Positions 1 through 5,453 of a stretch of 5,697 bases of DNA are shown piece by piece. The stretch comes from Rhodospirillaceae bacterium (GTDB lineage Bacteria > Pseudomonadota > Alphaproteobacteria > MPNO01 > UBA2964), in the NCBI GenBank assembly GCA_002724505.1, contig PBOV01000144.1:1-5697 (forward strand). Direction: 5' to 3'. The notes under the pieces were generated by a model that was given only the letters and a program-made list of their open reading frames with translations, searched no databases and was not told the origin of the DNA. The position numbers were made by a program, and so were the translations under genes. Numbering within the stretch: the first letter of the stretch is position 1; each line of letters opens with the position of its first letter.

Positions 1-274
1 CGCCAAACATTTTTACAGTTTCATCTGTTTTGCAAACGACTACACCTGATCTTGTAGTCATTATATGTTAATTCGCAAAATGTTGTTGCATTTTCTATAT
101 TTAGGGGATAACCTTACATTACCTACTAGATTTGGAAACTTCAACTGAAACGCCTTTGATCGGATCTCTATTAAATTCGGAATTAGGTTTAGTCTATAGT
201 TTCCTGCTGGTAGAGCCAGGTTGCTTCTAATTCTCTAAGATAACCTGGTAACAGTTACACAATCAGAAGCCAAA
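1..274. other. gene-free region upstream of the small serine-rich ORF
   Basis: No reading frame of meaningful length or RNA gene is visible here. The stretch is AT-rich and presumably holds the end of an upstream intergenic region plus the promoter and leader of the ORF starting at 275. A 7-bp inverted repeat lies at 38-44/53-59 (GACTACA, 8-nt spacer, TGTAGTC); it has no T-tract after it, so it is not a typical terminator. A TATAGT hexamer at 195-200 resembles a -10 box, but the bases 17 bp upstream match the -35 consensus poorly, so no promoter is called. Several short dyads crowd 216-270 and are listed separately. Confidence 0.6.
216..270 (+). promoter_or_regulatory. possible structured leader covering the ribosome binding site of the small ORF
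   Basis: CCAGGTT (216-222) is perfectly complementary to AACCTGG (242-248). The next bases, GCTTCT (223-228), are perfectly complementary to AGAAGC (265-270), which contains the only Shine-Dalgarno-like sequence (AGAAG, 5 nt before the ATG at 275). The two pairings interleave, so they would form an H-type pseudoknot or compete with each other. A further dyad, GTAAC-A-GTTAC, sits at 248-258. All pairings are read directly from the sequence. That they fold in RNA or regulate translation is inference, and short complementarities like these also arise by chance. Confidence 0.25.
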
Positions 275-568
275 ATGGGTTCTGATTCGAGGTCGGGAGG
301 GGCAGCTTTGAGGAATGCCCAACTCAAGGGACAAATCTACACCAAGCCCAATTTGGGGCCTGGTCATTCGTCTGTCAGCCATGCTTTGTACGATTATCGT
401 TATTCCTCAGGGACATCTTCCAGCAAATCTCCAACAGCAATCACTCAATACAAAAAGGTTAAATTGAGTGATTCACAAACTTCGCGCCGTTCTGCATCGG
501 ATACGGCACGAGGTCCAGCATCTGGTTTTTCCTCACTGGATGCTGTTGTCGAGCAACGGCATATTTGA
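275..568 (+). CDS. small serine-rich basic protein of unknown function
   Basis: I do not recognise this 97-residue protein. About one fifth of it is serine (20 of 97), with clusters at residues 44-52 and 65-75, and it is net basic (13 Lys/Arg against 6 Asp/Glu). It has no Cys or Trp, no hydrophobic stretch long enough for a membrane segment or signal peptide, and a Tyr cluster at residues 39-43. It is probably largely disordered. The ATG has a weak Shine-Dalgarno-like AGAAG 5 nt upstream. The TGA stop is followed 18 nt later by a strong intrinsic terminator, which argues that this is a real, separate transcription unit. No other gene shares the unit. It could instead be a chance ORF inside a small RNA transcript that ends at the same terminator. 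Functional assignment is not possible from sequence alone. Confidence 0.5.
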   Translation: MGSDSRSGGAALRNAQLKGQIYTKPNLGPGHSSVSHALYDYRYSSGTSSSKSPTAITQYKKVKLSDSQTSRRSASDTARGPASGFSSLDAVVEQRHI

Positions 569-586
569 CGTTGCGTCTCCCTGAAC

Positions 587-620
587 TGCGGGGGGTGAGC
601 TTCACCCCCCGCATTTTTTC
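587..620 (+). terminator. strong Rho-independent terminator after the small ORF
   Basis: A perfect 12-bp stem runs from TGCGGGGGGTGA (587-598) to TCACCCCCCGCA (602-613), with a 3-nt loop (GCT) and a run of six T at 614-619. The stem contains six consecutive G:C pairs, and the layout is textbook for intrinsic termination on the plus strand. On the minus strand there is no matching T-run, so it acts in one direction. It separates the transcript of the ORF at 275-568 from the RidA-family gene downstream, which therefore needs its own promoter or readthrough. Confidence 0.94.
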
Positions 621-673
621 TCAGTGGTGATATGGATTAACTAAAGGTATTTTGATTGACATCGGTTTTTTAT

Positions 674-680
674 AAAAAGG
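674..680 (+). promoter_or_regulatory. ribosome binding site of the RidA-family gene
   Basis: AAAAAGG ends 6 nt before the ATG at 687. The AAGG core and spacing suit a Shine-Dalgarno site and support this start codon. Confidence 0.65.
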
Positions 681-686
681 TAAAAT

Positions 687-1151
687 ATGACAGGCAAAAT
701 TGATTTACGCATAGCTAAGCTCGGAATAAGAATTCCAGAGCCCCGTTCTCCATCGGCCAACTATATACCTTTTGTAAAAACCGGAAATTTGGTTTTTGTA
801 TCGGGACAAGTATCTATGGCCGAAGATGGATTGATCGCTGGCAAACTTGGTGAAAATGTAGATATTGATACTGGTATAAAAGGGGCTCGGGCTTGCGGTT
901 TAAACTTGCTGGGGCAGCTTAAGGTCGCTTGTGACAATGAGCTAGATAAAGTCAAACGTGTTGTAAAACTTGGTGGTTTTGTTAACGCAACACCGAATTT
1001 TATTCACCCTCCAACTATTATGAATGGCGCCTCGGATTTAATGGTAGAAATCTTTGGAGATGCTGGCAAGCACGCACGATTTGCGGTCGCTACGGCCTCG
1101 CTACCTCAAGGGGCTGCCGTAGAGGTTGATGGAATTTTTGAGGTTAGGTGA
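687..1151 (+). CDS. RidA/YjgF/UK114-family protein (long form), probable enamine/imine deaminase
   Basis: The 154-residue protein belongs to the RidA (YjgF/YER057c/UK114, COG0251) family. These are cytoplasmic trimers that hydrolyse reactive enamine/imine intermediates released by PLP enzymes. Family marks are the VSGQ segment (residues 38-41) after a TGNLVFV strand, the GFVN segment (97-100), and the C-terminal block around ARFAVATASLP. Aligned by spacing to E. coli RidA, the substrate-carboxylate arginine Arg105 matches Arg131 and Glu120 matches Glu146, so deaminase-type chemistry is plausible. The protein is about 25 residues longer than E. coli RidA, mainly through the N-terminal leader (LGIRIPEPRSPSANY) and an insertion around the middle. 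This fits the RidA subgroup common in alphaproteobacteria, whose substrates are less well known. The FemAB-like gene follows after 85 nt on the same strand and may be co-transcribed. Confidence 0.93.
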   Translation: MTGKIDLRIAKLGIRIPEPRSPSANYIPFVKTGNLVFVSGQVSMAEDGLIAGKLGENVDIDTGIKGARACGLNLLGQLKVACDNELDKVKRVVKLGGFVNATPNFIHPPTIMNGASDLMVEIFGDAGKHARFAVATASLPQGAAVEVDGIFEVR

Positions 1152-1236
1152 CTATAAATTTAAAGATCCTTTTCTAATTTTACTAAAAGATTCTCCTTCC
1201 CTTGCTCGCTGATGCGCTCTCCCCTAATCTAATAAA
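1152..1236 (+). other. spacer between the RidA-family and FemAB-like genes
   Basis: This 85-nt spacer is AT-rich and contains no convincing terminator; the only dyad, CTTTT/AAAAG, is weak and lacks a GC stem. Near its end, TTGCTC (1202-1207) and TAATCT (1225-1230) are 17 bp apart, and TAATCT lies 6 nt before the ATG. That is the geometry of a promoter driving a leaderless transcript, though both hexamers match the consensus only partly. Whether the downstream gene is read from here or from the RidA-family promoter cannot be decided by reading. Confidence 0.35.
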
Positions 1237-2400
1237 ATGGCAGAAGGGGAAGTGAAGTCAGTAAGAATAACGAGCCGGATTTCGGAAGTTGATTCAGAAC
1301 ATTGGGACGCTTGCGCAGGAATAGATAATCCTTTTGTCAGTCACGCTTTTCTTGACATATTAGAACAAAGCGGAGCGGCCAGCATTGAGTCCGGATGGCT
1401 ACCACAGCATTTATTGTTAGAAGGAAAATCTGGTCAGCTTATAGGAGCAGTTCCCTGTTATCTAAAAAACCACTCCTATGGTGAATATGTTTTTGATTGG
1501 GGGTGGGCCGATGCATTTGAAAGGGCGGGAGGAAAATACTATCCGAAACTCCAAGTGTCTGTGCCATTTTCACCTGTCACTGGTCCCCGTTTATTAGTTA
1601 GACCAACTGAGAATGCGAACGAAATTCGTGAACTTCTAATTAATGGATTGCGCACGCTAGCTAATCAGCATGATGTATCCTCACTTCATATCACGTTTTG
1701 CGAAAAAGAGGAGCGGGACCTACTCGAAAACCGAAAATTTTTGAAAAGATTAGGCCAACAATTCCACTGGTATAATCACGGTTACACTAAGTTTGATGAT
1801 TTTCTCGGGGAATTGAATTCTCGGAAGCGAAAAAGTATCCGCAAAGAACGTCAAATAGCAAATCGAGCGGCAAAAATAAAAATTCTAACTGGTGACGATC
1901 TTAAACGCGAACATATGGAAGTTTTCTATCGCTTTTATCTCACCACCGTGGAGAAAAAATGGGCTCACGCGTACCTTAATCAGGAATTTTTTATGCTTCT
2001 GCAAGAGCGACTTTCAAACAAGATCGTTATGATTATGGCTGACGATGGTGGTGAGTATGTTGGTGCTGCACTTAACCTTAAAGGTTCAAATACATTATTT
2101 GGCCGAAACTGGGGAGGCTCAAAAGGTTACCCAATGCTTTATTTTGAAGCTTGCTTTTACCGAGCAATTGAATATGCCATTGAAAATGGGGTCACCAAAG
2201 TAGAAGCCGGGGCCCAAGGGCCCCACAAGATTAGCCGAGGTTATTTACCTTCGGAAACATATAGCGCTCACTGGATATGTGACCCAGCCTTTCGTCAAGC
2301 TGTCGCCCGATTTTTAGCAGGTGAAGAAAAAGAAACCGAGTGGGAAATGGGTATGCTCGAAGAAGAGCGTTCGCCTTACCGCAAAGACGTTACTATTTAA
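1237..2400 (+). CDS. FemAB-like predicted N-acyltransferase (COG3146, formerly DUF482)
   Basis: This 387-residue cytoplasmic protein has the conserved blocks of the COG3146/PF04339 family, which carries a GNAT/FemAB-type acyltransferase fold. In order these are NPFVSHAFLDILEQSG (31-46), GWLPQHL (53-59), the YVFDWGWADAF segment (84-94), VPFSPVTGPRLLV (109-121), a basic SRKRKSIRKER helix (195-205), GRNWG (289-293), FEACFYRAIE (303-312), VEAGAQGPHK (322-331) and GYLPSETYSAHWI (335-347). Length is normal and no block is missing. The family is often labelled peptidoglycan biosynthesis by analogy to FemA/B; the real substrate is not established. The ATG at 1237 has no Shine-Dalgarno sequence, and an in-frame TAA at 1225 limits the N-terminus. 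An in-frame GTG at 1252 follows AAGGGG, but only 2 nt away, so ATG is preferred. The stop lies 14 nt from the converging clpA stop. Confidence 0.93.
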   Translation: MAEGEVKSVRITSRISEVDSEHWDACAGIDNPFVSHAFLDILEQSGAASIESGWLPQHLLLEGKSGQLIGAVPCYLKNHSYGEYVFDWGWADAFERAGGKYYPKLQVSVPFSPVTGPRLLVRPTENANEIRELLINGLRTLANQHDVSSLHITFCEKEERDLLENRKFLKRLGQQFHWYNHGYTKFDDFLGELNSRKRKSIRKERQIANRAAKIKILTGDDLKREHMEVFYRFYLTTVEKKWAHAYLNQEFFMLLQERLSNKIVMIMADDGGEYVGAALNLKGSNTLFGRNWGGSKGYPMLYFEACFYRAIEYAIENGVTKVEAGAQGPHKISRGYLPSETYSAHWICDPAFRQAVARFLAGEEKETEWEMGMLEEERSPYRKDVTI

Positions 2401-2414
2401 TCCTATTACAAAGA

Positions 2415-4754
2415 CTAATCTACGAGTTCCCCCTTTTTCTTATTAACACTTTCACCTTTTCTAAACCCTTTTCTTTTAGCTTTTATGTATTTTTTCTTAG
2501 GGTCTTCAGGACGTATATCAAATGTAAGCTCACTATCTTTTAGAGAAACATTGACGACCCCGCCCTTCATCAACTTTCCGAATAGCAGCTCATCCGCGAG
2601 CGGTTTTTTAATATAATCTTGAATAACGCGACCAAGTGGGCGAGCACCAAAATTTTCATCATAGCCATGCTCAACAAGCCATTCCCTAGAGTCACAATCA
2701 AGCTCAATGGTAACATTTCTATCCTCTAGCTGGATCTCAAGCTGCATAACAAATTTGTCTACGACCCGAGCAACAATCTCAGGCGAGAGACCGGCAAATG
2801 AAATCGTTGCATCCAGTCGGTTACGAAACTCTGGGGTAAACATACGCTTTATAGCTTCCTGATCATCCCCTTCGCGTTTTATGCGTCCTATACCGATAGC
2901 TTCCTTTGCCATGTCAGCAGCACCAGCATTGGTTGTCATAATGAAAATGACGTTTCTAAAGTCAACACTTTTACCATTGTGATCGGTGAGGCAGCCGTGA
3001 TCCATAACCTGCAGTAGGATATTGAATAGGTCAGGGTGAGCTTTCTCAATTTCATCGAGGAGTAGAACCGCATGTGGGTGCTGGTCTATCGCATCCGTTA
3101 GTAATCCACCCTGATCAAAACCTACATAGCCAGGGGGGGCGCCGATCAAACGAGAAACAGTATGACGCTCCATATATTCTGACATATCGAACCGGATCAG
3201 CTCTATCCCCATCGTCAGCGCAAGCTGTCGGGCAACCTCCGTTTTACCCACGCCAGTTGGACCCGAGAATAGATAAGATCCAATCGGCTTTTCAGGCTCC
3301 CGCAAACCGGCTCGTGACAATTTGATAGCCGCCGATAGGGCCTTAATAGCATCGTCTTGACCGAACACCACCCTTTGAAGATCTTTCTCTAAGGTCTTAA
3401 GTGCTTCTTGATCGTCCCGTGAAACACTTTTTGGCGGGATACGGGCAATTTTTGCAACCACGTCCTCTACGTCTTTTACCGTGATCATCTTACGTCGTTT
3501 CCCCTCGGGAAGCAGCATTTGGGCGGCACCAACCTCGTCAATAACATCGACAGCTTTGTCAGGCAGTTTGCGGTCATTGATATAGCGTGCGGCAAGTTCA
3601 ACTGCGGTCCTAATTGCTTCTGCTGTGTATCTAACCCGATGATGTTTTTCATAATATGGTTTAAGGCCACGCAATATTTTTACAGCATCCTCAATTGAAG
3701 GCTCGATGACATCAATTTTCTGAAAACGGCGAACCAACGCCCGATCTTTTTCAAAATAGGACCTATATTCCTTATAGGTAGTAGATCCAATACACCGCAA
3801 CGTACCACTCTGCAGTGCAGGCTTTAACAGGTTAGATGCATCCATCGAACCACCGCTAGTCGCACCAGCTCCAATCACTGTATGAATCTCATCTATAAAT
3901 AAAATAGCACCTTTAACTTCATCTAATTCCGTAACCACTGTTTTTAGGCGTTCTTCAAAATCCCCACGATAGCGAGTACCGGCCAACAATGCCCCCATAT
4001 CGAGTGAATAAATGGTCGAGTCCGTCAAAATTTCCGGAACCTCGCCCTCTACAATGCGACGCGCTAACCCCTCCGCAAGTGCTGTTTTACCAACGCCAGC
4101 GTCACCGACATAAAGCGGGTTATTTTTAGTGCGGCGGCAAAGAACCTGTATTGTTCTTTCTATTTCCGAAGAACGCCCAATTAGAGGATCAATTTTTCCG
4201 TCCTTTGCTTTTTGATTAAGGTCGACGCAATAGGACTCAAGTGCTTCATGTCCTCCTTTGCCAGAACTTTCTTCATCATTACTCTGAGTACCTTCAACCG
4301 ACCGTGGTTCAGACCGTCCGGGTACCTTAGCAATCCCGTGAGAAATATAGTTAACCGCATCAAAGCGAGACATTTCCTGTTCTTGGAGATAAAAAACCGC
4401 ATGTGATTCTCGTTCAGAGAACATTGCTATTAAGATATTAGCACCGGTTACTTCTTTTCGACCTGCCGTTTGCACATGGATAGCAGCACGCTGAACAACA
4501 CGCTGAAAGCTCGCCGTAGGCTTGGGCTCTTCGTCACGGTTGACCACAAGATTAGCAAGCTCATTATCTAGATAATCAACTAAGTCCTCTTTAAGCTTCG
4601 CAACGCCAACCCCGCAAGCCCTTAAAACGGCAACCGCGTCTTGATCCTCGACCAGTGCAAACAATAGATGCTCAAGTGTTGCAAATTCATGCTGACGCTC
4701 TCGAGCGCTTGATAGTGCGCGATGAAGGCTACGTTCTAGATTTCGCGATAACAT
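2415..4754 (-). CDS. clpA: ClpA, ATP-dependent Clp protease ATPase subunit
   Basis: This is a full-length (779 aa) double-AAA+ unfoldase that feeds substrates to ClpP in the cytoplasm. The Clp N-domain (about 1-142) keeps Glu23 and Glu28, which contact ClpS in E. coli. An acidic/polar linker (about 145-170) follows. D1 has Walker A GDAGVGKT (217-224), Walker B with Asp288-Glu289, pore-loop Tyr262 and arginine-finger RR at 342-343. D2 has Walker A GPTGVGKT (498-505), Walker B with Asp567-Glu568, pore-loop GYVG (542-545), sensor-1 Asn609 and sensor-2 GARP (703-706). The ClpP-docking tripeptide reads Ile-Gly-Ile (620-622) where IGL or IGF is usual. The C-terminus carries a lysine-rich tail (752-776) unlike that of E. 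coli ClpA. Translation starts 3 nt after the clpS stop from a strong site inside clpS, so the two are co-transcribed and coupled. The gene ends 14 nt from the converging FemAB-like gene, with no intrinsic terminator between them. Confidence 0.98.
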   Translation of the reverse strand: MLSRNLERSLHRALSSARERQHEFATLEHLLFALVEDQDAVAVLRACGVGVAKLKEDLVDYLDNELANLVVNRDEEPKPTASFQRVVQRAAIHVQTAGRKEVTGANILIAMFSERESHAVFYLQEQEMSRFDAVNYISHGIAKVPGRSEPRSVEGTQSNDEESSGKGGHEALESYCVDLNQKAKDGKIDPLIGRSSEIERTIQVLCRRTKNNPLYVGDAGVGKTALAEGLARRIVEGEVPEILTDSTIYSLDMGALLAGTRYRGDFEERLKTVVTELDEVKGAILFIDEIHTVIGAGATSGGSMDASNLLKPALQSGTLRCIGSTTYKEYRSYFEKDRALVRRFQKIDVIEPSIEDAVKILRGLKPYYEKHHRVRYTAEAIRTAVELAARYINDRKLPDKAVDVIDEVGAAQMLLPEGKRRKMITVKDVEDVVAKIARIPPKSVSRDDQEALKTLEKDLQRVVFGQDDAIKALSAAIKLSRAGLREPEKPIGSYLFSGPTGVGKTEVARQLALTMGIELIRFDMSEYMERHTVSRLIGAPPGYVGFDQGGLLTDAIDQHPHAVLLLDEIEKAHPDLFNILLQVMDHGCLTDHNGKSVDFRNVIFIMTTNAGAADMAKEAIGIGRIKREGDDQEAIKRMFTPEFRNRLDATISFAGLSPEIVARVVDKFVMQLEIQLEDRNVTIELDCDSREWLVEHGYDENFGARPLGRVIQDYIKKPLADELLFGKLMKGGVVNVSLKDSELTFDIRPEDPKKKYIKAKRKGFRKGESVNKKKGELVD

Positions 4755-4757
4755 GTA

Positions 4758-5102
4758 TCATTCCTTCTCGAGGGTGCACTGTAGAGGGTGCTCTTGCTGT
4801 TGAGCCAAGTCCATCACCTGGGTTACTTTAGTTTCGGCGACCTCATAGGTAAAAACGCAACAAATCCCGACCCCCTTTTGGTGAACATGCAGCATAATAT
4901 TTGTTGCTTCTTCATGGCTTTTGCTAAAAAAGCGTTCAAGGACCAAAATTACAAATTCCATAGGCGTATAGTCGTCATTTAGCATAATGACTTTATACAT
5001 GGAGGGCTTGCGGGTTTTAGGCTTGGTTCGTTCAACGACTCCAATATTGGTATTGGTACCGTTATCTCCACCAGGCGGTCGGTCTTTCTTTTTGTCGCTC
5101 AT
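4758..5102 (-). CDS. clpS: ClpS, N-degron adaptor for ClpA
   Basis: ClpS binds proteins with destabilising N-terminal residues and delivers them to ClpA/ClpP. From the chosen ATG the product is 114 residues: a disordered, charged N-terminal arm (1-34), then the ClpS core. Pocket residues known from E. coli ClpS are present by alignment: Asn42, Asp43, Asp44, Thr46 and the gatekeeper Met48 (in [11 protein letters not shown], 41-51), His74 (in LHVH, 71-74) and Leu107. The EVAETKV helix and the near-invariant C-terminus [10 protein letters not shown] are also intact. The frame is open further upstream to a TTG at 5148-5150, which would add 16 residues with no resemblance to ClpS. The MSDKK start at 5102 gives the usual family length, so it is preferred, although its Shine-Dalgarno (AAAGAA-like) is weak. 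It is the first gene of a clpS-clpA operon, and its promoter region holds palindromes at 5127-5185. Confidence 0.97.
   Translation of the reverse strand: MSDKKKDRPPGGDNGTNTNIGVVERTKPKTRKPSMYKVIMLNDDYTPMEFVILVLERFFSKSHEEATNIMLHVHQKGVGICCVFTYEVAETKVTQVMDLAQQQEHPLQCTLEKE
4762..4768 (-). promoter_or_regulatory. clpA ribosome binding site inside the clpS 3' end
   Basis: On the minus strand AGAAGGA lies 7 nt before the clpA ATG and overlaps the last codons of clpS. Its strength and position fix the clpA start and indicate translational coupling of the ClpS adaptor with its ATPase. Confidence 0.85.
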
Positions 5103-5126
5103 TTTAATTCGAAAATTCTTTAAGTT

Positions 5127-5136
5127 TGCGATCGCA
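5127..5136. repeat. 10-bp perfect palindrome TGCGATCGCA
   Basis: This perfect 10-bp palindrome is 25 nt upstream of the clpS ATG. It lies within the region that would be the clpS 5' leader. It may be part of a regulatory cluster or may be coincidental. Confidence 0.3.
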
Positions 5137-5148
5137 CACCAAGGCAAC

Positions 5149-5158
5149 AACTATAGTT
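5149..5158. repeat. 10-bp perfect palindrome AACTATAGTT
   Basis: This perfect 10-bp palindrome is the second of three between clpS and the AT-rich spacer. On the minus strand it lies next to TATAAC/TAATAT-like sequences that could serve as a clpS -10 box, so it may sit at or near the transcription start. That placement is inference. Confidence 0.3.
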
Positions 5159-5168
5159 ATATATTATT

Positions 5169-5185
5169 AGATAGGTTACCTATCT
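5169..5185. promoter_or_regulatory. 17-bp perfect dyad, possible operator upstream of clpS
   Basis: AGATAGGT and ACCTATCT are perfect 8-bp inverted arms around a single central T. Odd-length, near-continuous dyads of this size are typical of binding sites for dimeric helix-turn-helix repressors. It starts 66 nt upstream of the clpS ATG. On the minus strand TTGATT (5196-5191) precedes it and AT-rich -10-like hexamers follow, so the dyad could overlap the core promoter, as an operator would. The dyad itself is certain; the regulator and the function are inferred. It has no T-tract and the loop is too small for it to be a terminator. Confidence 0.45.
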
Positions 5186-5437
5186 TGAAAAATCAAACAA
5201 GCCCCGCATTCACAAATCCTAATGGTTTATGACTTTTGATTCGTACCCACCTTAAATTAGATATGTGAATTCAAAAAACAGAACTAAATTACAAATGTTT
5301 AAGTGTTGTTTTTAAAATTTATGCCTTTAAAGACGAAAATAGACTTTTTGCCCCCATTGGATTAGATTTTGTTTATTTTCAACAGCTTCTTAGTTGACAG
5401 GCAAATTAGTTGCGACATGGCAGGTCGAAACCATCGG

Positions 5438-5453
5438 ACATGGGGGGCCATGT
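5438..5453 (+). promoter_or_regulatory. hairpin over the start codons of the carboxypeptidase gene
   Basis: ACATGG (5438-5443) and CCATGT (5448-5453) form a perfect 6-bp stem with a GGGG loop. The stem includes the ATG at 5440, part of the alternative GTG at 5452, and the G-run that would serve as its ribosome binding site. In the mRNA this could damp initiation. The pairing is seen; the regulatory effect is inference. Confidence 0.3.

Larger units (their letters stand above)
5103..5439. other. divergent intergenic region between clpS and the carboxypeptidase gene
   Basis: This stretch holds no supported gene or RNA. It must contain the promoter of clpS-clpA (leftward) and probably that of the carboxypeptidase gene (rightward). 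The clpS-proximal third carries three perfect palindromes (5127-5136, 5149-5158, 5169-5185). The rest (5190-5400) is very AT-rich with no hairpin or terminator. A TTGACA hexamer at 5394-5399 could be a -35 box for the carboxypeptidase gene, but no -10 match lies at 16-18 bp. No phasin-like or other small gene was found here on either strand. Confidence 0.6.

Noticed and set aside
656..661. TTGACA hexamer before the RidA-family gene as a -35 box
   Set aside because: No -10 match lies at 16-18 bp. TATAAA (671-676) is too close, and TAAAAT (681-686) would put the start of transcription inside the gene.
2209..2224. GGGGCCC-AA-GGGCCCC inverted repeat in the FemAB-like gene
   Set aside because: It lies inside the conserved AGAQGP coding motif with a 2-nt loop and no T-tract, so codon choice for a conserved motif explains it.
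2340..2543. Plus-strand ORF spanning the FemAB-like and clpA 3' ends
   Set aside because: It is out of frame with the FemAB-like gene and antisense to clpA. Its Phe-rich composition is the complement of the lysine-rich ClpA tail.
3074..3325. Plus-strand ORF antisense to clpA
   Set aside because: It lies opposite the conserved second AAA+ domain, with no ribosome binding site and no recognisable protein features.
5128..5135. GCGATCGC as a cyanobacterial HIP1 element
   Set aside because: There is only one copy in 5.7 kb, and the genes point to alphaproteobacteria. HIP1 is notable only when highly repeated.
5103..5150. 16-residue N-terminal extension of ClpS from a TTG codon
   Set aside because: The extension does not look like ClpS, starts at a weak codon and crosses the palindromic upstream region. 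The internal ATG gives the normal family length.
4987..5232. Plus-strand ORF antisense to clpS and its upstream region
   Set aside because: Most of it overlaps the conserved ClpS coding sequence in antisense, so it is a shadow ORF.
5299..5315. TTAA...TTAA pair resembling a CtrA box
   Set aside because: The spacer is 9 bp, not the 7 bp of the CtrA consensus, and the surrounding sequence is AT-rich enough for chance TTAA pairs.
5394..5399. TTGACA hexamer before the carboxypeptidase gene as a -35 box
   Set aside because: The bases 16-18 bp downstream (around ATGGCA) do not resemble a -10 box. It is mentioned in the intergenic entry but not called as a promoter.
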